Shown here: one piece after another, positions 24,093-46,442 of the stretch
Layout: every line of letters starts with the position of its first letter
How positions within the stretch are numbered: position 1 is the stretch's first letter
Source of the DNA: Synaphobranchus kaupii
Taxonomy: Eukaryota > Chordata > Actinopteri > Anguilliformes > Synaphobranchidae
DNA length: 64,000 nt
NCBI GenBank assembly: GCA_029718625.1
Contig: CM056377.1
Location: forward strand, 96,898,998-96,962,997
Direction: 5' to 3'
Made by a program: the position numbers and the translations under genes
The notes under the pieces: model-generated
The model's database searches: none
What the model saw: only the letters and a program-made list of their open reading frames with translations
What the model was told of the DNA's origin: nothing

Positions 24093-24343
24093 AAATCTCC
24101 AGGCTGGATGAGCAACACTGTTAGTACACACACAAAAAAAACAAATGAAACAACATCCCAAACTGTTAGAACTGAAAGGTCATTTATTGACGATCCGAGC
24201 TATGTTTGCACACCTTTCTCACTCTCACTGTTTGCACTTTTGAACAGAGTTTTGATCAATAAATTGCTTTAAACTGTTTGAAACATTGTTCCCATTATTC
24301 ATGTTTTTGAGTTAGCAGTATTGCACATCCAGCCTGGAGATTT
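24093..24343. repeat. Inverted repeat about 450 bp downstream of the lhx9 stop
   Basis: AAATCTCCAGGCTGGATGAG (24093 onward) returns as its reverse complement at 24312-24343, with about 28 of 32 positions matching. It is probably a MITE. If the lhx9 transcript reaches this far, it would form a 3' UTR stem. Confidence 0.75.
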
Positions 24344-24741
24344 TATATTAAACCTTTTGAAAAAACATGTTTAAAATATTTGTTCAAATGACAATGTCAA
24401 TATAGTGCATACATACAGATCTTTGTGGGAAACATAAATACTCAATATTGTTTGGAATGAAATAGATTATACAATAAATTCAATTTATTTGGAAGTAGCC
24501 AATTTAGATTTGTGAATTAATTCCAATGAACAAATAGAATGTTCAAACATTTTAATTTAAATGTTTAAGATGATTGTTTTGGGGGCTAGGTTCCAGAAAT
24601 GACTGCGTGATCACTTTACATAATTAGCAATAATGTCAAACTTCCAAATTTCTCAACACAAACAAATTGCTGAATACACTAAAAACTCAGCTGCCAAGCG
24701 ATTGCAAATGCTACACACCAATAGTCGTGTTTGAATGTTTG

Positions 24742-24747
24742 TTTATT
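24742..24747 (-). promoter_or_regulatory. Candidate lhx9 polyadenylation signal
   Basis: AATAAA on the minus strand, 51 bases after the stop codon. Further AATAAA hexamers occur at 24484-24489 and 24183-24188. LHX9 transcripts in other vertebrates have a longer 3' UTR, so a distal site may be the one used. Confidence 0.3.
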
Positions 24748-24797
24748 TGCTCTCCCAAGAACTGTCTCTGGTTATTTAAAAGGTGTAAAAAAAATTG

Positions 24798-32158
<7,361 letters not shown>

Positions 32159-32600
32159 ATACAGTCCCCCCGTAGTCTCAGATCATCCGAATAGATCTAG
32201 AGCGAGAGATTCAGACGAAAAGCTTCACTTCCTTGCAAGTAGTACAAGCAACTGAAAATAATTGTATACGGTAGAGTGAGGTGGGAAAAATCGCAACGTC
32301 TCTCCGCACTGCTAATGTCTTGGCAAAAAAAAGTATACTCCAGATGATAAGGCAACCAAAGTGAGAGCTAGTAGTTGGTGAAAATAGGAAAAATTGAAAT
32401 ATGTGTTTTCGACAGTCCCCGATTTTCTTTAGGGTTCCGAGTGCTTGAAGGTCAGGTTGGGACTGTCTGAATTTGAGAGCTGTGTCCTATTTGTGAAGAG
32501 AGCAAAAGCCTGCCCAGTTTGGATAATTTGGTAGGAGGAGTTCTTCTTCTCTGAATTGCCACTGATTTCTATTCACCAACAAAGACCTGTCATTCTCTGC
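32159..32600 (-). promoter_or_regulatory. lhx9: lhx9 5' UTR and likely promoter region
   Basis: An in-frame TGA (read on the minus strand at 32083-32085 plus 100, i.e. 32183-32185) closes the frame upstream of the ATG. No clear TATA box at a fixed distance could be assigned and the transcription start cannot be placed from sequence alone. Confidence 0.4.
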
Positions 32601-35600
32601 TCAAACCCCTGGCGATGGGCAGCAGGAGCAGAGACAAACATTTGGTATTGACAAGTTTCATTCTTTTTTATATAATTGGCTTTTTGATTCGTTTTCGTGC
32701 AGAGGCATTTGGGAAGAAAGTAATACCGTTCTTAATGTGTAAAATAGCCGTCTACTGTTTACCACTTGAACAGGAAATAACTTTTTGATACAGTAGGTAT
32801 GGCAAATTCAATCCCTAAACAGTTAATTTTCGTATGGGATTTTGTTTTATAAGAACTTGATGCAATTCGTTTCCATTCAATTTATTTGCTTTCATCATTT
32901 GAGTGAGAAATTTTATTGGAAAAAAGGAATAACATAACGGTACCTTGTTTATTAGGCAACATAGGCCTACATAAATTTAAAGGAGTGTCATTCGAACTAT
33001 CATCTACTTGATTCACAGTCATTGAGCTTTGTGAATGTGCGATCAGTAGTCTACTTTCAGTGCATTTGTTTAAATATTTGAATAGGCCATGTTTTTATTT
33101 CTCTCCAAGTTAATATCAACTTACTCTCTGTCTAGTAAATTAAAAAACGTTATGAACATTTCCAGTGATTTCCTGTGTGTGCGTGTGTGTTCATTTACTT
33201 CCTAAAATGGTACATGTTTATAGCCTATATATAGCCGATTTATTCCATAAGACTAAACTGCGGTGCAAAGCATCCAAATGATCCTAACCAATTGAAAAAA
33301 AAACTGTGATTGTCATTTCGCTGATATGTTGTAATGTGACAATGGGTTTGCTATTAACCGTAAATAAAGAATGAATCGAAAGAATAATCAGGGTAGGCTA
33401 CTTTAAATTAAATCGTTATCACACCCAAATTATTTTTATTTTTAAACTGGAAGAAGCTAATAGCTGAAAGGCCTTAATCACTGGTTACAATATTCAAAAT
33501 GGGGCAATTCATAACACAATGCACAAACATAGGGCATAGCTAAACGTAAGACGGGTTTAATATATGCGTTTTTGAGTGACAGTCATCTGCCATAAATATA
33601 TTTATCATGCGCATTGTGACGAAGCCAGAAATAGATGGATTAAAGTTTTGTATATAGACAAGAAAAAGATATGACACCTTTTACTCTAAATAAATGCGGA
33701 ATATTGGCTTTAGTCATTTTGAGATGTTCATTTTAGCTCTACGATCATACGAATCAAATATAATTGTTTTTCTGTAATAAAACTACTTTCAGATAGCCAT
33801 AAATGGCTAAACTGTGTTTAGAGTACATCTTCAGTCACTTCCGGAGTTCATTTTTTCGGTCTGTCAGTTTCCTTTAATCAAGCACCGAGTGATGAAAAAG
33901 ACACTGGCGATTAATTTCACTTGAAAAAAGGCGCGCGAGAGGCGAAATTTAAAACCTTACATTCAATTGAAAAGGGATTCAAAGATATAGCGTTGCTGCA
34001 CATGGTAAAACATATTAATCAAATTACTTCAATGCAGACATAAATCTGCATGCGCAGGTGCCACACATGTAAACACACATTATTTGTCCTTTATAAACTT
34101 TCACCACCACAGACTTTCATTTTTAGTTTAGCATAGCAGAGATCATCATATGGGATGCAAATATTCCTCATCACATCCAGAGAAAATACAAAGAATACGA
34201 AACCGAATATGGGCTACATAAATTCGACCCCGCTTTGCCCAATAACACCAATTTGAATCAATATTCACGTTGATGTCGAAATACAGCACAGCATAGGCTA
34301 CCTTCGATGACAAAGAAAATCTGTTTATTAATATAACTTATTATCTAATATAGCATTCCATAGTGGACACAAATAACGTATTAGCTATTTTAATCATATT
34401 TTGTGTTTAAATTAACTGTTTTCCCTCCAGCTGGTGAGGACTGTGTTATTTCACTGATATGGACAAGTAACATCAAGGTTATTAAAGCGTGTATTATATA
34501 ATATTTAACTATCGAGAACGTGCACGATGACCGCCAGTTTGTCTCCAGTATCATAATAAATTATATAGGAACTTGTACGTAGACATTTAAATGAATTAGT
34601 CCGCTTCCAAAGTCAAATTATTGTACAACATTCTTTTATGTTTCAATGTCCTTATTGGAATTACATTTAGGCGTAGTTGTGCATTTAGGCGTAGTTGTGC
34701 ATTTAATTTGACACAAATATGCCTGATTAATATAGGGTTTAAAAAATATATATTATATTAGGCTATTATATATAGGCTAGGCCTATATACAAAATTAATA
34801 ATTATATTAGCTATCCAATGTGAGTGGTTCGTGTATTTAAACTACAATTTTACATTTTGGCAAATGTAATTTTATTCATTTGAAAACTAAATTATTCTAA
34901 GTAAATTGCACACCCTCTGTACGGTGGGATCAATTAAAAACGTATCTGCAGATGATGCCGCATGCATTGCTGTGAAAGGTACTTATTCCCCGCTGTATTT
35001 ACCGTATGGTCTTTCCAGTTGTAGCCTTGAATCTTACAAAACAAAATGTTAACAATGTACATACACTGTCTTCGAAATAAGGTCACATGGGATAAGCCTA
35101 TTCAGGGTAAAATACATAATTTCAAATAACCTGATATATCATATTGCTTTAATTACATACACGTGTATTAGCCTATTCTGCCATCAGAAACGTACACCTG
35201 GAATGTATTCCTACAGTCATATCTCCTTGCCTTGTAGTCTGCCTCATCTGCTTAGCCTAACCATGCCTATACTGCACGCTCGACAAAACAACAACATGCA
35301 TGGTAGATATTTATTTTCACATTAATACAAAAATAAAATAGCTATAAAGCGCAGAGATTTCGCTTACCTTGTGCCTTAAGACGCTTTCCTGCGTTAAACT
35401 GTGCAGTAGTAAGAGGGGAGGATTCGCGATGGAGAGGAAGGCAGAGGCTCTGCCAGTAGATGGGGGTTGTTCCTTGTTTCTTGTAGTCCCAGTGTTAATT
35501 AAAATAAACTCGTTGCTTGGTGAACAGGCATATCTATTCCTCTGACATGTACATACACAAAATCGTCTGAGCCAATGCCGAAGTGGTCAAGCATCCGATA

Positions 35601-37950
35601 TCTTGTGCGCATTTACAGTAAATGGAACCAAAAATGTTCTTACAACTCAAAAGGCATTCATGTTTCCCGAAAAGGGCGAATCCGAATTTCAGAAAACAGA
35701 GCAATTAATATTTGAAATCAAGACAAACGACACATTTAAAAACTGGTAAGTGTGAACATAAGTTGCATCCACCGCTTTGAATAATTGTTTTTAAAAGATG
35801 GAAAATTATGTGATTATTCTGATTTAAAAGGTACCTGATTACAAAACATAGCATAGTGTAGCCTACAGTTTTATGAAGCTTATTAATGGACGAGCGGAAA
35901 CCAAAACTGCATATTTGGAATAAGGGAAAAAAAACCGACTGTAACAAAATATTTTTGACAGAGATCATAGCCTACAGTGATTATATTGGCGCTCCACTTC
36001 TTGCTTATATAGTTAAGCTATTTGAAACACGGTGTCTCTTTAAGGAAAAGGAACACATTGAATCCGTCTATTAGGCTACAAACTACAGGTTAATATAAGA
36101 GGGTGTTTGGTGAAATAGGCTATTCTGTGAACCATGCATTATACGGGAAGCTTTAGCCGAGAATGAAGCGATTCAGTAGCATATACTCGTGGCATTTAAA
36201 GGTATTATAAAATATGTAAATTAAGAAGATATCTTCATAAAACAAAATATGGATTGGATTTATATCAGTTTAATGCCTACATGTCACCTTGAGGACCCAG
36301 TTACAAAATATCACGTAGCCTAAGTCGTTCAGCCCCAAGGCAAATTGTTACATGCCTGTCGCAATTTCATAAACCCTTTAACCGAGTAGGCCTACCTAAT
36401 GTTATTTCTTAAAGAGTAGGCCTACAGCTAATACACATTGAAACATTAGATATTCTATTCAGCGAAAATATTAGCCTAACTATTCCTTTTCATTTCCATT
36501 TAAAACATAAAAGTAACCGTTTGTCGGGAAAAGCAATATGGAATGCATTAATTAAACAGACAGACAAATCATTTTATGAATACCAACAGGCTATAGCCTA
36601 GTTTAAAAGCCGATAGACGTATTTGCGCAGTAGCCCAAATGATCATTTCGGCCCACACTTGAAAATACAGGTGTGTAGCCTACTGCTATGGAAATACAAA
36701 CTCGTGACAGGGAGATAAAACTTTGTATTCACATCCAAATTATGAATGTTTTTGGTTAGTTTGGGATTAATCGAAGTAGACAGTCCACCTTTTTATTTTT
36801 TCCCAAATAAACTAAATAAAGACATATTAGACAATTTCCGTGACATTTTCACAAAATTTTGTAACCTACAAAAATGAACTATCTCTTTAGACAATGAACC
36901 TAAATTTTTCATTGGTTGCAATCGTATCAATAATTCATCATTAGTGCTCGTCTCTATATGGTAACATATTAAATATATCTGTCCTGATTTGATATTTTCA
37001 GAAAGGTTGAATTCGATCCTGAGTTTATTTGACCTTATGTAAAACACATAGATGACTATTGATATAATCGTTCGTTTACATGGTTTACAATATCCACTGT
37101 AGGCTAGGTCGGGGATTACAAATAGGCTAGTCAAATGCTGTATTTCCACCGCTTCTTAAACTTACTGTAAGTTTCGACATGTTGAAAACAGTTTGTAAAA
37201 ACATCAGTTTGATGTACAATCAAAATTAAACCATTGATGGGCATTTGCTTGTTTAATATTGTTATAGTACAAGGTATGACGCAACCAACGTGCATAATGT
37301 CTATATTATAAACATTTATCCTTCTTGGCTTTCACTTATTCGTGTAACCAATAGCAAAGAAGGCTGTATGTGCTTGTACAACAATAATGGCTTTCGAACA
37401 ACACTGGTAAGCTGAGAAGAAAATGCTTATTTAATTTAAAAGTAAATATGAAAGGCAATATTTCAGTTTTACTACTGCTGCTATTATTTAAAATGATTTG
37501 CTACAGTTAAGCTGTCGACAGCATTGTACAGTAAATCATTAATGCACCTTTACAATAATTTAAAATATTACCAAAATATTTTCAAGATGTTAGCACTTTT
37601 AGTTAACCACAAACTGACTTAAATTTTCAGAAAAAATCTTTTATGCAAGAAAGGAAATTCCATGGTTATTTCATCAGCAATGCCTGATGCAATGATGCTC
37701 GAGAGAAGCAGTAAGTAAGGAGAATAAAGTTGAGTCTGATGGCAAGCTGAAATAGTTCAGTCCCTGAATCTGGCCTGCTGGTAAGCCATGTCAACAATAT
37801 ATATGCACATTAAATGGACACAGCCACTTAAAAGTAATGACACACTTGGAGCACTCAAAATTCTACAAAGCAGCTACTATAAGTATGACTCATATACCAT
37901 TCCCTCACCCCCACCCGTAAAATCATGATACATTTATCTTTTATATTGTG
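32601..37950. other. No gene recognised upstream of lhx9
   Basis: AT-rich sequence with only chance frames. A 19-bp unit (TTTAGGCGTAGTTGTGCAT) is repeated twice at about 34666-34703. A possible non-coding first exon of lhx9 is listed separately near 35.4 kb. Confidence 0.45.
35377..35480 (-). other. Possible alternative upstream first exon of lhx9
   Basis: On the minus strand a moderately GC-rich stretch ends in AAGGCACAAG followed by a consensus donor GTAAGC at 35376 downward, about 3.2 kb upstream of exon 1. It contains no ATG in a frame open to the donor, so it would be non-coding. The internal acceptor near MLFHGIS in exon 1 would suit it. This is inference only. Confidence 0.25.
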
Positions 37951-39120
37951 GAGATACATGCCTTTGAGTTTTGGAACTCTCGTTGGAGACCTACTTCGGA
38001 TATGGGACCTATTTCCTGTGTCCCAACCCTGCCCTGCTCGAGCTCAGCCTACAGCTTGCTCCTGCTTCTTTGCCGGTGAAACCCTCACTGCTGCCCGATT
38101 GCTTGGGCTGAGGCTTAGGCCCAATGCTGCTGCCTGATTCCTGGATCTACAGTTTACACAATCAATCCTCCCCTGGCATCAGTCACTGGGGACCATGCGT
38201 AACTGCTATTGGCAGACTTGTGTGAATTGCACAGCTGTTGCAGGAATCTAAGAAGCAGTCCATTATCATGCTCCTTGTGCTGGCATGTATGTGCTGATAC
38301 CTCCACTGGAACCCCACTGATGGCTCTTCTCCTGTCTACCCCCCAGCCAGCGGACCACCCGAGAAGTGTAAACCAGCGTTGCAGCTCTCAGGGATAACAC
38401 TTTGAACGTTGGCACATCTGGCGCAACTTCCAAAGCTTGACCCCATCACAAGAGATCGTGGAGGTGCCCTTTGTCCTTTGCATCTATTCCCAGCCTTATC
38501 CAAAGGCATCTGGCTGTCTGACAGTCACTCGGCCTCTTGTTGAGAATTTTTTTATTGTGTGCGTGTGCCCAATTCTGCCACAGGAGCTGGTAGCCCATCT
38601 GACCACCGCTGGCCCACTTCGGAAGCTGTGCCTGAGGCTGGCTGACATTGTCTCTGTTGCAGGACCACACAGTAATGTGGCAGTTGCTCAGCTGCTGCTT
38701 GAATCGAATCTCTGGCTTCATATGACCACCTACCGCCCTCCACCGTCCTCACCCCACCCCATTCCCAAAACCCCCTGTCCCCTCCCACCCCAGATGATGG
38801 TGCTGATGTTTCTCTGCGCCGTCATTCAGCTGCCACTCGGACTGTGCATGCCGACTCGGTGTCACCTTCTCCTCTCCAGTGCATGTGGATCTGCCGCAGG
38901 GCTCCGGGTCTAGCCTGTCACCGCCTTCCAATGGCAGCTGTAGAGGGCAGCCTGCCTGGACGATGGCTCGCCTGCTGCTCCTGGAGCTGCGCTATTGTGT
39001 TCCTCCACAGCATATGTTTTAGCTGAAGGTCAACTCACAGACACCAAAGCTTGGAGCGTGGCTACATTTCCCCATAGCAGCCCAGCTGAATGTGAAGCCA
39101 GTAGGACTGCAGAGTCATGC
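37951..39120. other. GC-rich block of unknown origin
   Basis: Base composition changes abruptly to C/T/G-rich between about 37950 and 39120 within AT-rich surroundings. It contains a 158-codon plus-strand frame (38437-38913; MTPSQEIVEVPFVLC..) and overlapping frames on the minus strand, none with a recognisable domain. It may be an old transposon or processed gene relic. I see no terminal repeats or poly-A tail. Confidence 0.35.
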
Positions 39121-42100
39121 TGCTCAAGGCAGGATAGATAGATGCTAAAACTGCGTCACTTTTTCTTTGTCTTTACTTGAGATTTGCTACAATTTTCTTT
39201 AAGGAACTCACCATTAAGCACAAGAGAATTGTTTAGCCCATTGTAGCTCATCATCTAAAATGCACAGTAAATAAATAAAATTCCACCAAAATTGTGATTT
39301 AAATATATGAATTTTGAATACTTCTGCCGTGAAATGAAAAATAAATGTAAGATCTTTGGGATAAATTATCAGATGTTTAGGAGATATAATGAAATGGTGG
39401 TTTTGCATCATCAATTGTTAAATAGTGGAACATTTATCTTAACAAAAAAGTCTGCCATGTGAAATTTATAGAGTTCCATCAATGTCTCTAACAGTAAAAG
39501 TTGGATTAGAAGTTGAGTCTTGAGTTTTTCTCAGCCTTTTATCTCAACCTGAATTGTAGCACCTTCACAAACACTGACTATTGAAAATTATTATAGTGCA
39601 AATAAATCTATCCTAACCATTCTATTCCAAACTCAGTGGAGAAAAAAAAAGTATTTTTGATTGAAATACTATACAATTTATATTTTAACAGATGGAATGC
39701 CAGAGCAAACAATCCATTAGTTTCCATCAGGATAATTTCAGTTTTTTATAATTATTTTCTTATCACCTAAAGCAGTTACTAAAGCACATTGCCTTGTTAC
39801 CTACACGAGCACCTGGTGTTTCTGTAAGTTTAATTGTCATATGAATGGGTCAAGTGCAAGACCTTGTGAACATAAAAAAGATTTATTTCAGAGACTGCTC
39901 TTCACCCTTCCTTTATTGTTTGTCAGAAATTGAATTACTACTGAGCTGATTATGGTTCTTCTAGATAGAATACACCTGACGTGAGAAACTTGTGGGTAGC
40001 ACATGAAACCATGAAATGTCTGAATATCTTGAAATAACCTTGAGATGTATAGGACAATAGGTCAGTGCAGGTGGGAAAATCATGCAGATCACGGTGAAAA
40101 CCAAGATTTATAAATAAGTTAGAGAAAACTCATAATGGTCTGTTATTGTTGCTGGTGTGACAATATAAGTAAAAATATCATTCACGCTTATTTAGGTGAG
40201 TGTCCTATTGCCGTCAGTGAAAGTGGTGACAAGTACAATTCAATCAAAATGTAAAAAGTAATTAAATAATTCAATTAAAGGCAAACAGATCCAATCCAGA
40301 CAACTGTGGATTGAAAGGCTGACTTGATTGACAACACACACCTGGAGGTTGAACATGTGGTTTAAAAATGTGCTCTTACAGTGTGTGATTGGCTTCTGAT
40401 TTCATACATGTCATGCTCCCCCTTTTCAGTTTAAATCCATTTAAGTCCATCTCATTTTTAACATCATTGCTTTCGGTTGTTTCCAAAACTCAATATTTTG
40501 TTAAGATCATGTCTGTTGCAATTATATAATAGATTGTAAATATCCCTTGGGAATTGGTCATTCCTTCCAAAATATAATAAATAAATAAATCATAATAATA
40601 ATAATAATAATAAGAAGAAGAAGAAGAAGAAGAAGATGATGATGAATGTTGATGATGATGATAAACAATATGAAAAAGACAAAGTATTACAAGAAGAAAA
40701 GTTTCCAAATAAATTTTTTTTATGAGCATGTTCTTATTTGTGTAATCTAATCTTTTCCCAAATTCTTCGCCCTATTTTTTGGTTTCTTTTGGTTTTTTGA
40801 AGTAATTTCAATGTCCCTGGAATAACTAGAAGCCTTAAACACATATTTACTAGTGGTTTGTGAATTCAACATTAGGTCCTAACACTGCTGACAGCACTAG
40901 TTAGTATCAGGACATCTTCATTTTGTTTCAACAACGTCTCCTGAAGTCAGAGGACTCAGGAAGTACCGAGTGCAGGATAGTGTTTATGATTCAGTCACAA
41001 ACTGAAGGGGAAAAAGTCAGACAATGCCATTGCTGAAGTCATAGGCGCAGAGGAATGCGGTAGACATGAAAGTTGGCCTATTTCATGGTCAGCCGCAGGA
41101 TGGGAGGCTCTGAATGGCAATGCATCTACTTAATGTGACAGATAAGTCCCTAGGCAAAACTAGCAGACCCATAGCAAGCGGACCAGGTACTTGATGAGTA
41201 TGACACCTTCACCATTCCGGTAGAATGTTGTTGCCGTACGCTCCGCTGCTTCGGTTCAGAATTCGCCCAAATAAATTTGCCTTTCATCTCTACTGACTAT
41301 GCATCATACAAGTCTGTCCTCTTCAGCACTGTTGTGATCATGAATCTCCTTGTAGACGCTCACAGGGGTTTGCTCCTGATCAGTAAGCAGTTGCCTTGGG
41401 ACCTACCTGCCGCTGAATTGTGACCCAGCCAATAGGCAGCCGCCACTGAATTCTGCAGCAGACACATTCCCCCATTCAGCTGCGGTTGCTTGCTCAACCA
41501 CACGTATTAGAGTACATGTGGCAGGTTCGGAACAACTTCCCAGGGCTACGGTCCGACTCGTATACAAGACACCTAGCTTTAAACATCTCTTACATCCACA
41601 GGCATTCATAAATAATGTTGTTGTTCCTTTGCACTACTTGCAGTCACAGCCATGTTACTAATTTATCAACTTCTATGGGGTTTAGAGAATAGTTGCCATT
41701 GCAAAGGTGCAGGAGGCTTCATTGTACATTGGGAAAAGGGGTTAAACTGGCTGGGGCCCAGCAACCATGCTTTGGGGAGAAGCAAAGCTTTGCCAAGAGA
41801 TCACAGACACAATAAATTAGCCTGTTGATATCATGGTGTGTTTGTAGGCAGACTGATATAATGAACTGCTGTTCGTTTTCTATGCCCCTGGAACCCATGT
41901 GGTGGTTCCATATAGAAGAGATTCAGTCATTAACAATGTGTCAAATCTTAACCAAGGATGCAAAAAAATATTGGGGGTATTTCAATAAACATCAGGATAG
42001 CTTCAGAAATGATAATGGTCTATGAGAATAAAGCAGGGGAGAAAGAAAGGGGAGATTTTAGAAGGTTATAAGAGGTACTTTTTATCTGGGCTATCAACTG

Positions 42101-42944
42101 TATCTTTATTGTTTTTACAGCCAGAGGTTGGACCAAAGGTTAGATGGGAATATCCATCTTGAACTTCTTTATTCTGAGAATGGCAAATGTACTGCACCAC
42201 ATATTCATTGTGATTTCATGTACAATACGGTTTTCAATATCCCCTCAATTCATGCCAACAGAACAGCTGATAAATAAACGATGTTCTTATGACAATGAAA
42301 ACCATTTTGGCAAAGTCTTTATCAATACAAAAGACTGTGCTTATAAGAACCATCCAAGATCCAAGCCTTACACTTGGGAGATTCCATAGGGTATACATTA
42401 AGGTGATAAAGCATGAGAGGAAATGGATCATCATAAATATTTGCAAGGCTACAGGGTTTTGTAAGGTTTGAGGCAAAGCTGAATACGTGCATGTCCCTAG
42501 CCTTGCCAATATCCATGATACATCTTGACCTCAAATGCCTTTTTATAAAAAGGGTTATATATTCACGCATTTTAAAATAACAATTTTATTGCTCAAACAC
42601 TGAACATCATTACACCAGGGATTACAATATATTGAAACTTAAATAAAACCATTAAATGCTCTATTCATGTTCTCTCAGGTCTTCAGCCTTACACTTGGCC
42701 AGCTAACGTTAATCCTCTTAAAATGCATTGTGATGTATGTAAATGTAGAATTTTGTATCACGTGAAATAATATTAGCTTGTAATCTAATATTTAGTACCC
42801 TCCAAACTATCTCGCTTGGTTGCAAACTACATGGCTTGGAAAAGATGTCCCATTACTCTCCCATACTTTCTCGGCCAAATTTGTCATTATGGAATGGCAA
42901 TTTAGAAACCATGTCTGAGAACAGGTGGAACATGGGGTCAGATA
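39121..42944. other. No gene recognised; compound trinucleotide repeat
   Basis: At about 40592-40660 a compound tract passes from (ATA)n to (AGA)n to (ATG)n. The rest shows no coding exon. 41040-41600 is somewhat GC-richer and may be repeat-derived, but its family is not recognisable. Confidence 0.45.
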
Positions 42945-43475
42945 CTTTGCCTGGCCAAAAGAAAGTCGCACACTCTAATATTTCGTTGGACTGCCTTTAG
43001 CTTTGATAACGGCGCACATTCGTCATTGTTTCGACAACCTTATGCAACGTCACAACATTTATTTCCGTCCAGAGTTGCATTCATTTTTGGCCAAGAGCTT
43101 GTATGGATGACGGGAGAGTCGAACCACTCCGTAAAGTCTTCTCCAGCACATCCTAAAGACTTTCAATGGGGTTAAGGTCAGGACTCTGGTGGCCAATGTG
43201 AAAATGATTCCTCATGCTCCCTGAACCACTCTTTCACAATTTGAGCCCGATGAATCTTGGTATTGTTGTCTTGGAATATGCCCATTGATGGGATAACCTG
43301 GTCATTCAGTACATTCAGGTACTCAGCTGACTTCATTTTATTGCTGCATAATGTTGCTGAGCCTAGACCTGACCAATTGAAGCAAGCCCAGATCATAACA
43401 CTGCCTCCAGAAGCTTGTACAGTGGGCACTATGCATGACGGGTGCAACGGCGACTTTTTTTTTGGCCAGGCAGTG
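42945..43475 (-). mobile_element. Internally deleted Tc1-like transposon, copy 1
   Basis: The ends read CTGGCCAAAAGAAAGTCGCA and, reversed, CACTGCCTGGCCAAAAAAAAA, with a TA on the right at 43476-43477. On the minus strand it still encodes part of a Tc1 transposase: [11 protein letters not shown], the [17 protein letters not shown] region around the second catalytic site, and [13 protein letters not shown]. The N-terminal DNA-binding half is missing. The same deletion structure occurs at 59818-60361. Confidence 0.88.
43337..43342 (-). promoter_or_regulatory. First AATAAA downstream of the C1orf53 ortholog, inside a Tc1-like element
   Basis: No AATAAA or ATTAAA occurs on the minus strand between the stop at 43570 and the transposon. 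The first hexamer is here, 228 bases beyond the stop. The sister element has CATTTCATTG at the equivalent place and lacks the hexamer. Confidence 0.4.
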
Positions 43476-43569
43476 TATGATCCCAATTGTCCACATGTCC
43501 GCCCTGTTAAAACACTTGATTAAATAAACAATTAAACAAAAGACCAGTGTATCACAAGTCTCAAGATAA

Positions 43570-46442
<2,873 letters not shown>

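Noticed and set aside
1..24797. nek7 coding exons, expected downstream of lhx9 by human synteny
   Set aside because: I looked on the minus strand for kinase motifs such as the glycine loop and HRD or DLG segments and found none. The gene may begin outside the window or be elsewhere.
38437..38913. 158-codon frame in the GC-rich block
   Set aside because: Frames of similar size overlap it on the opposite strand, and there is no domain or start context that distinguishes it.
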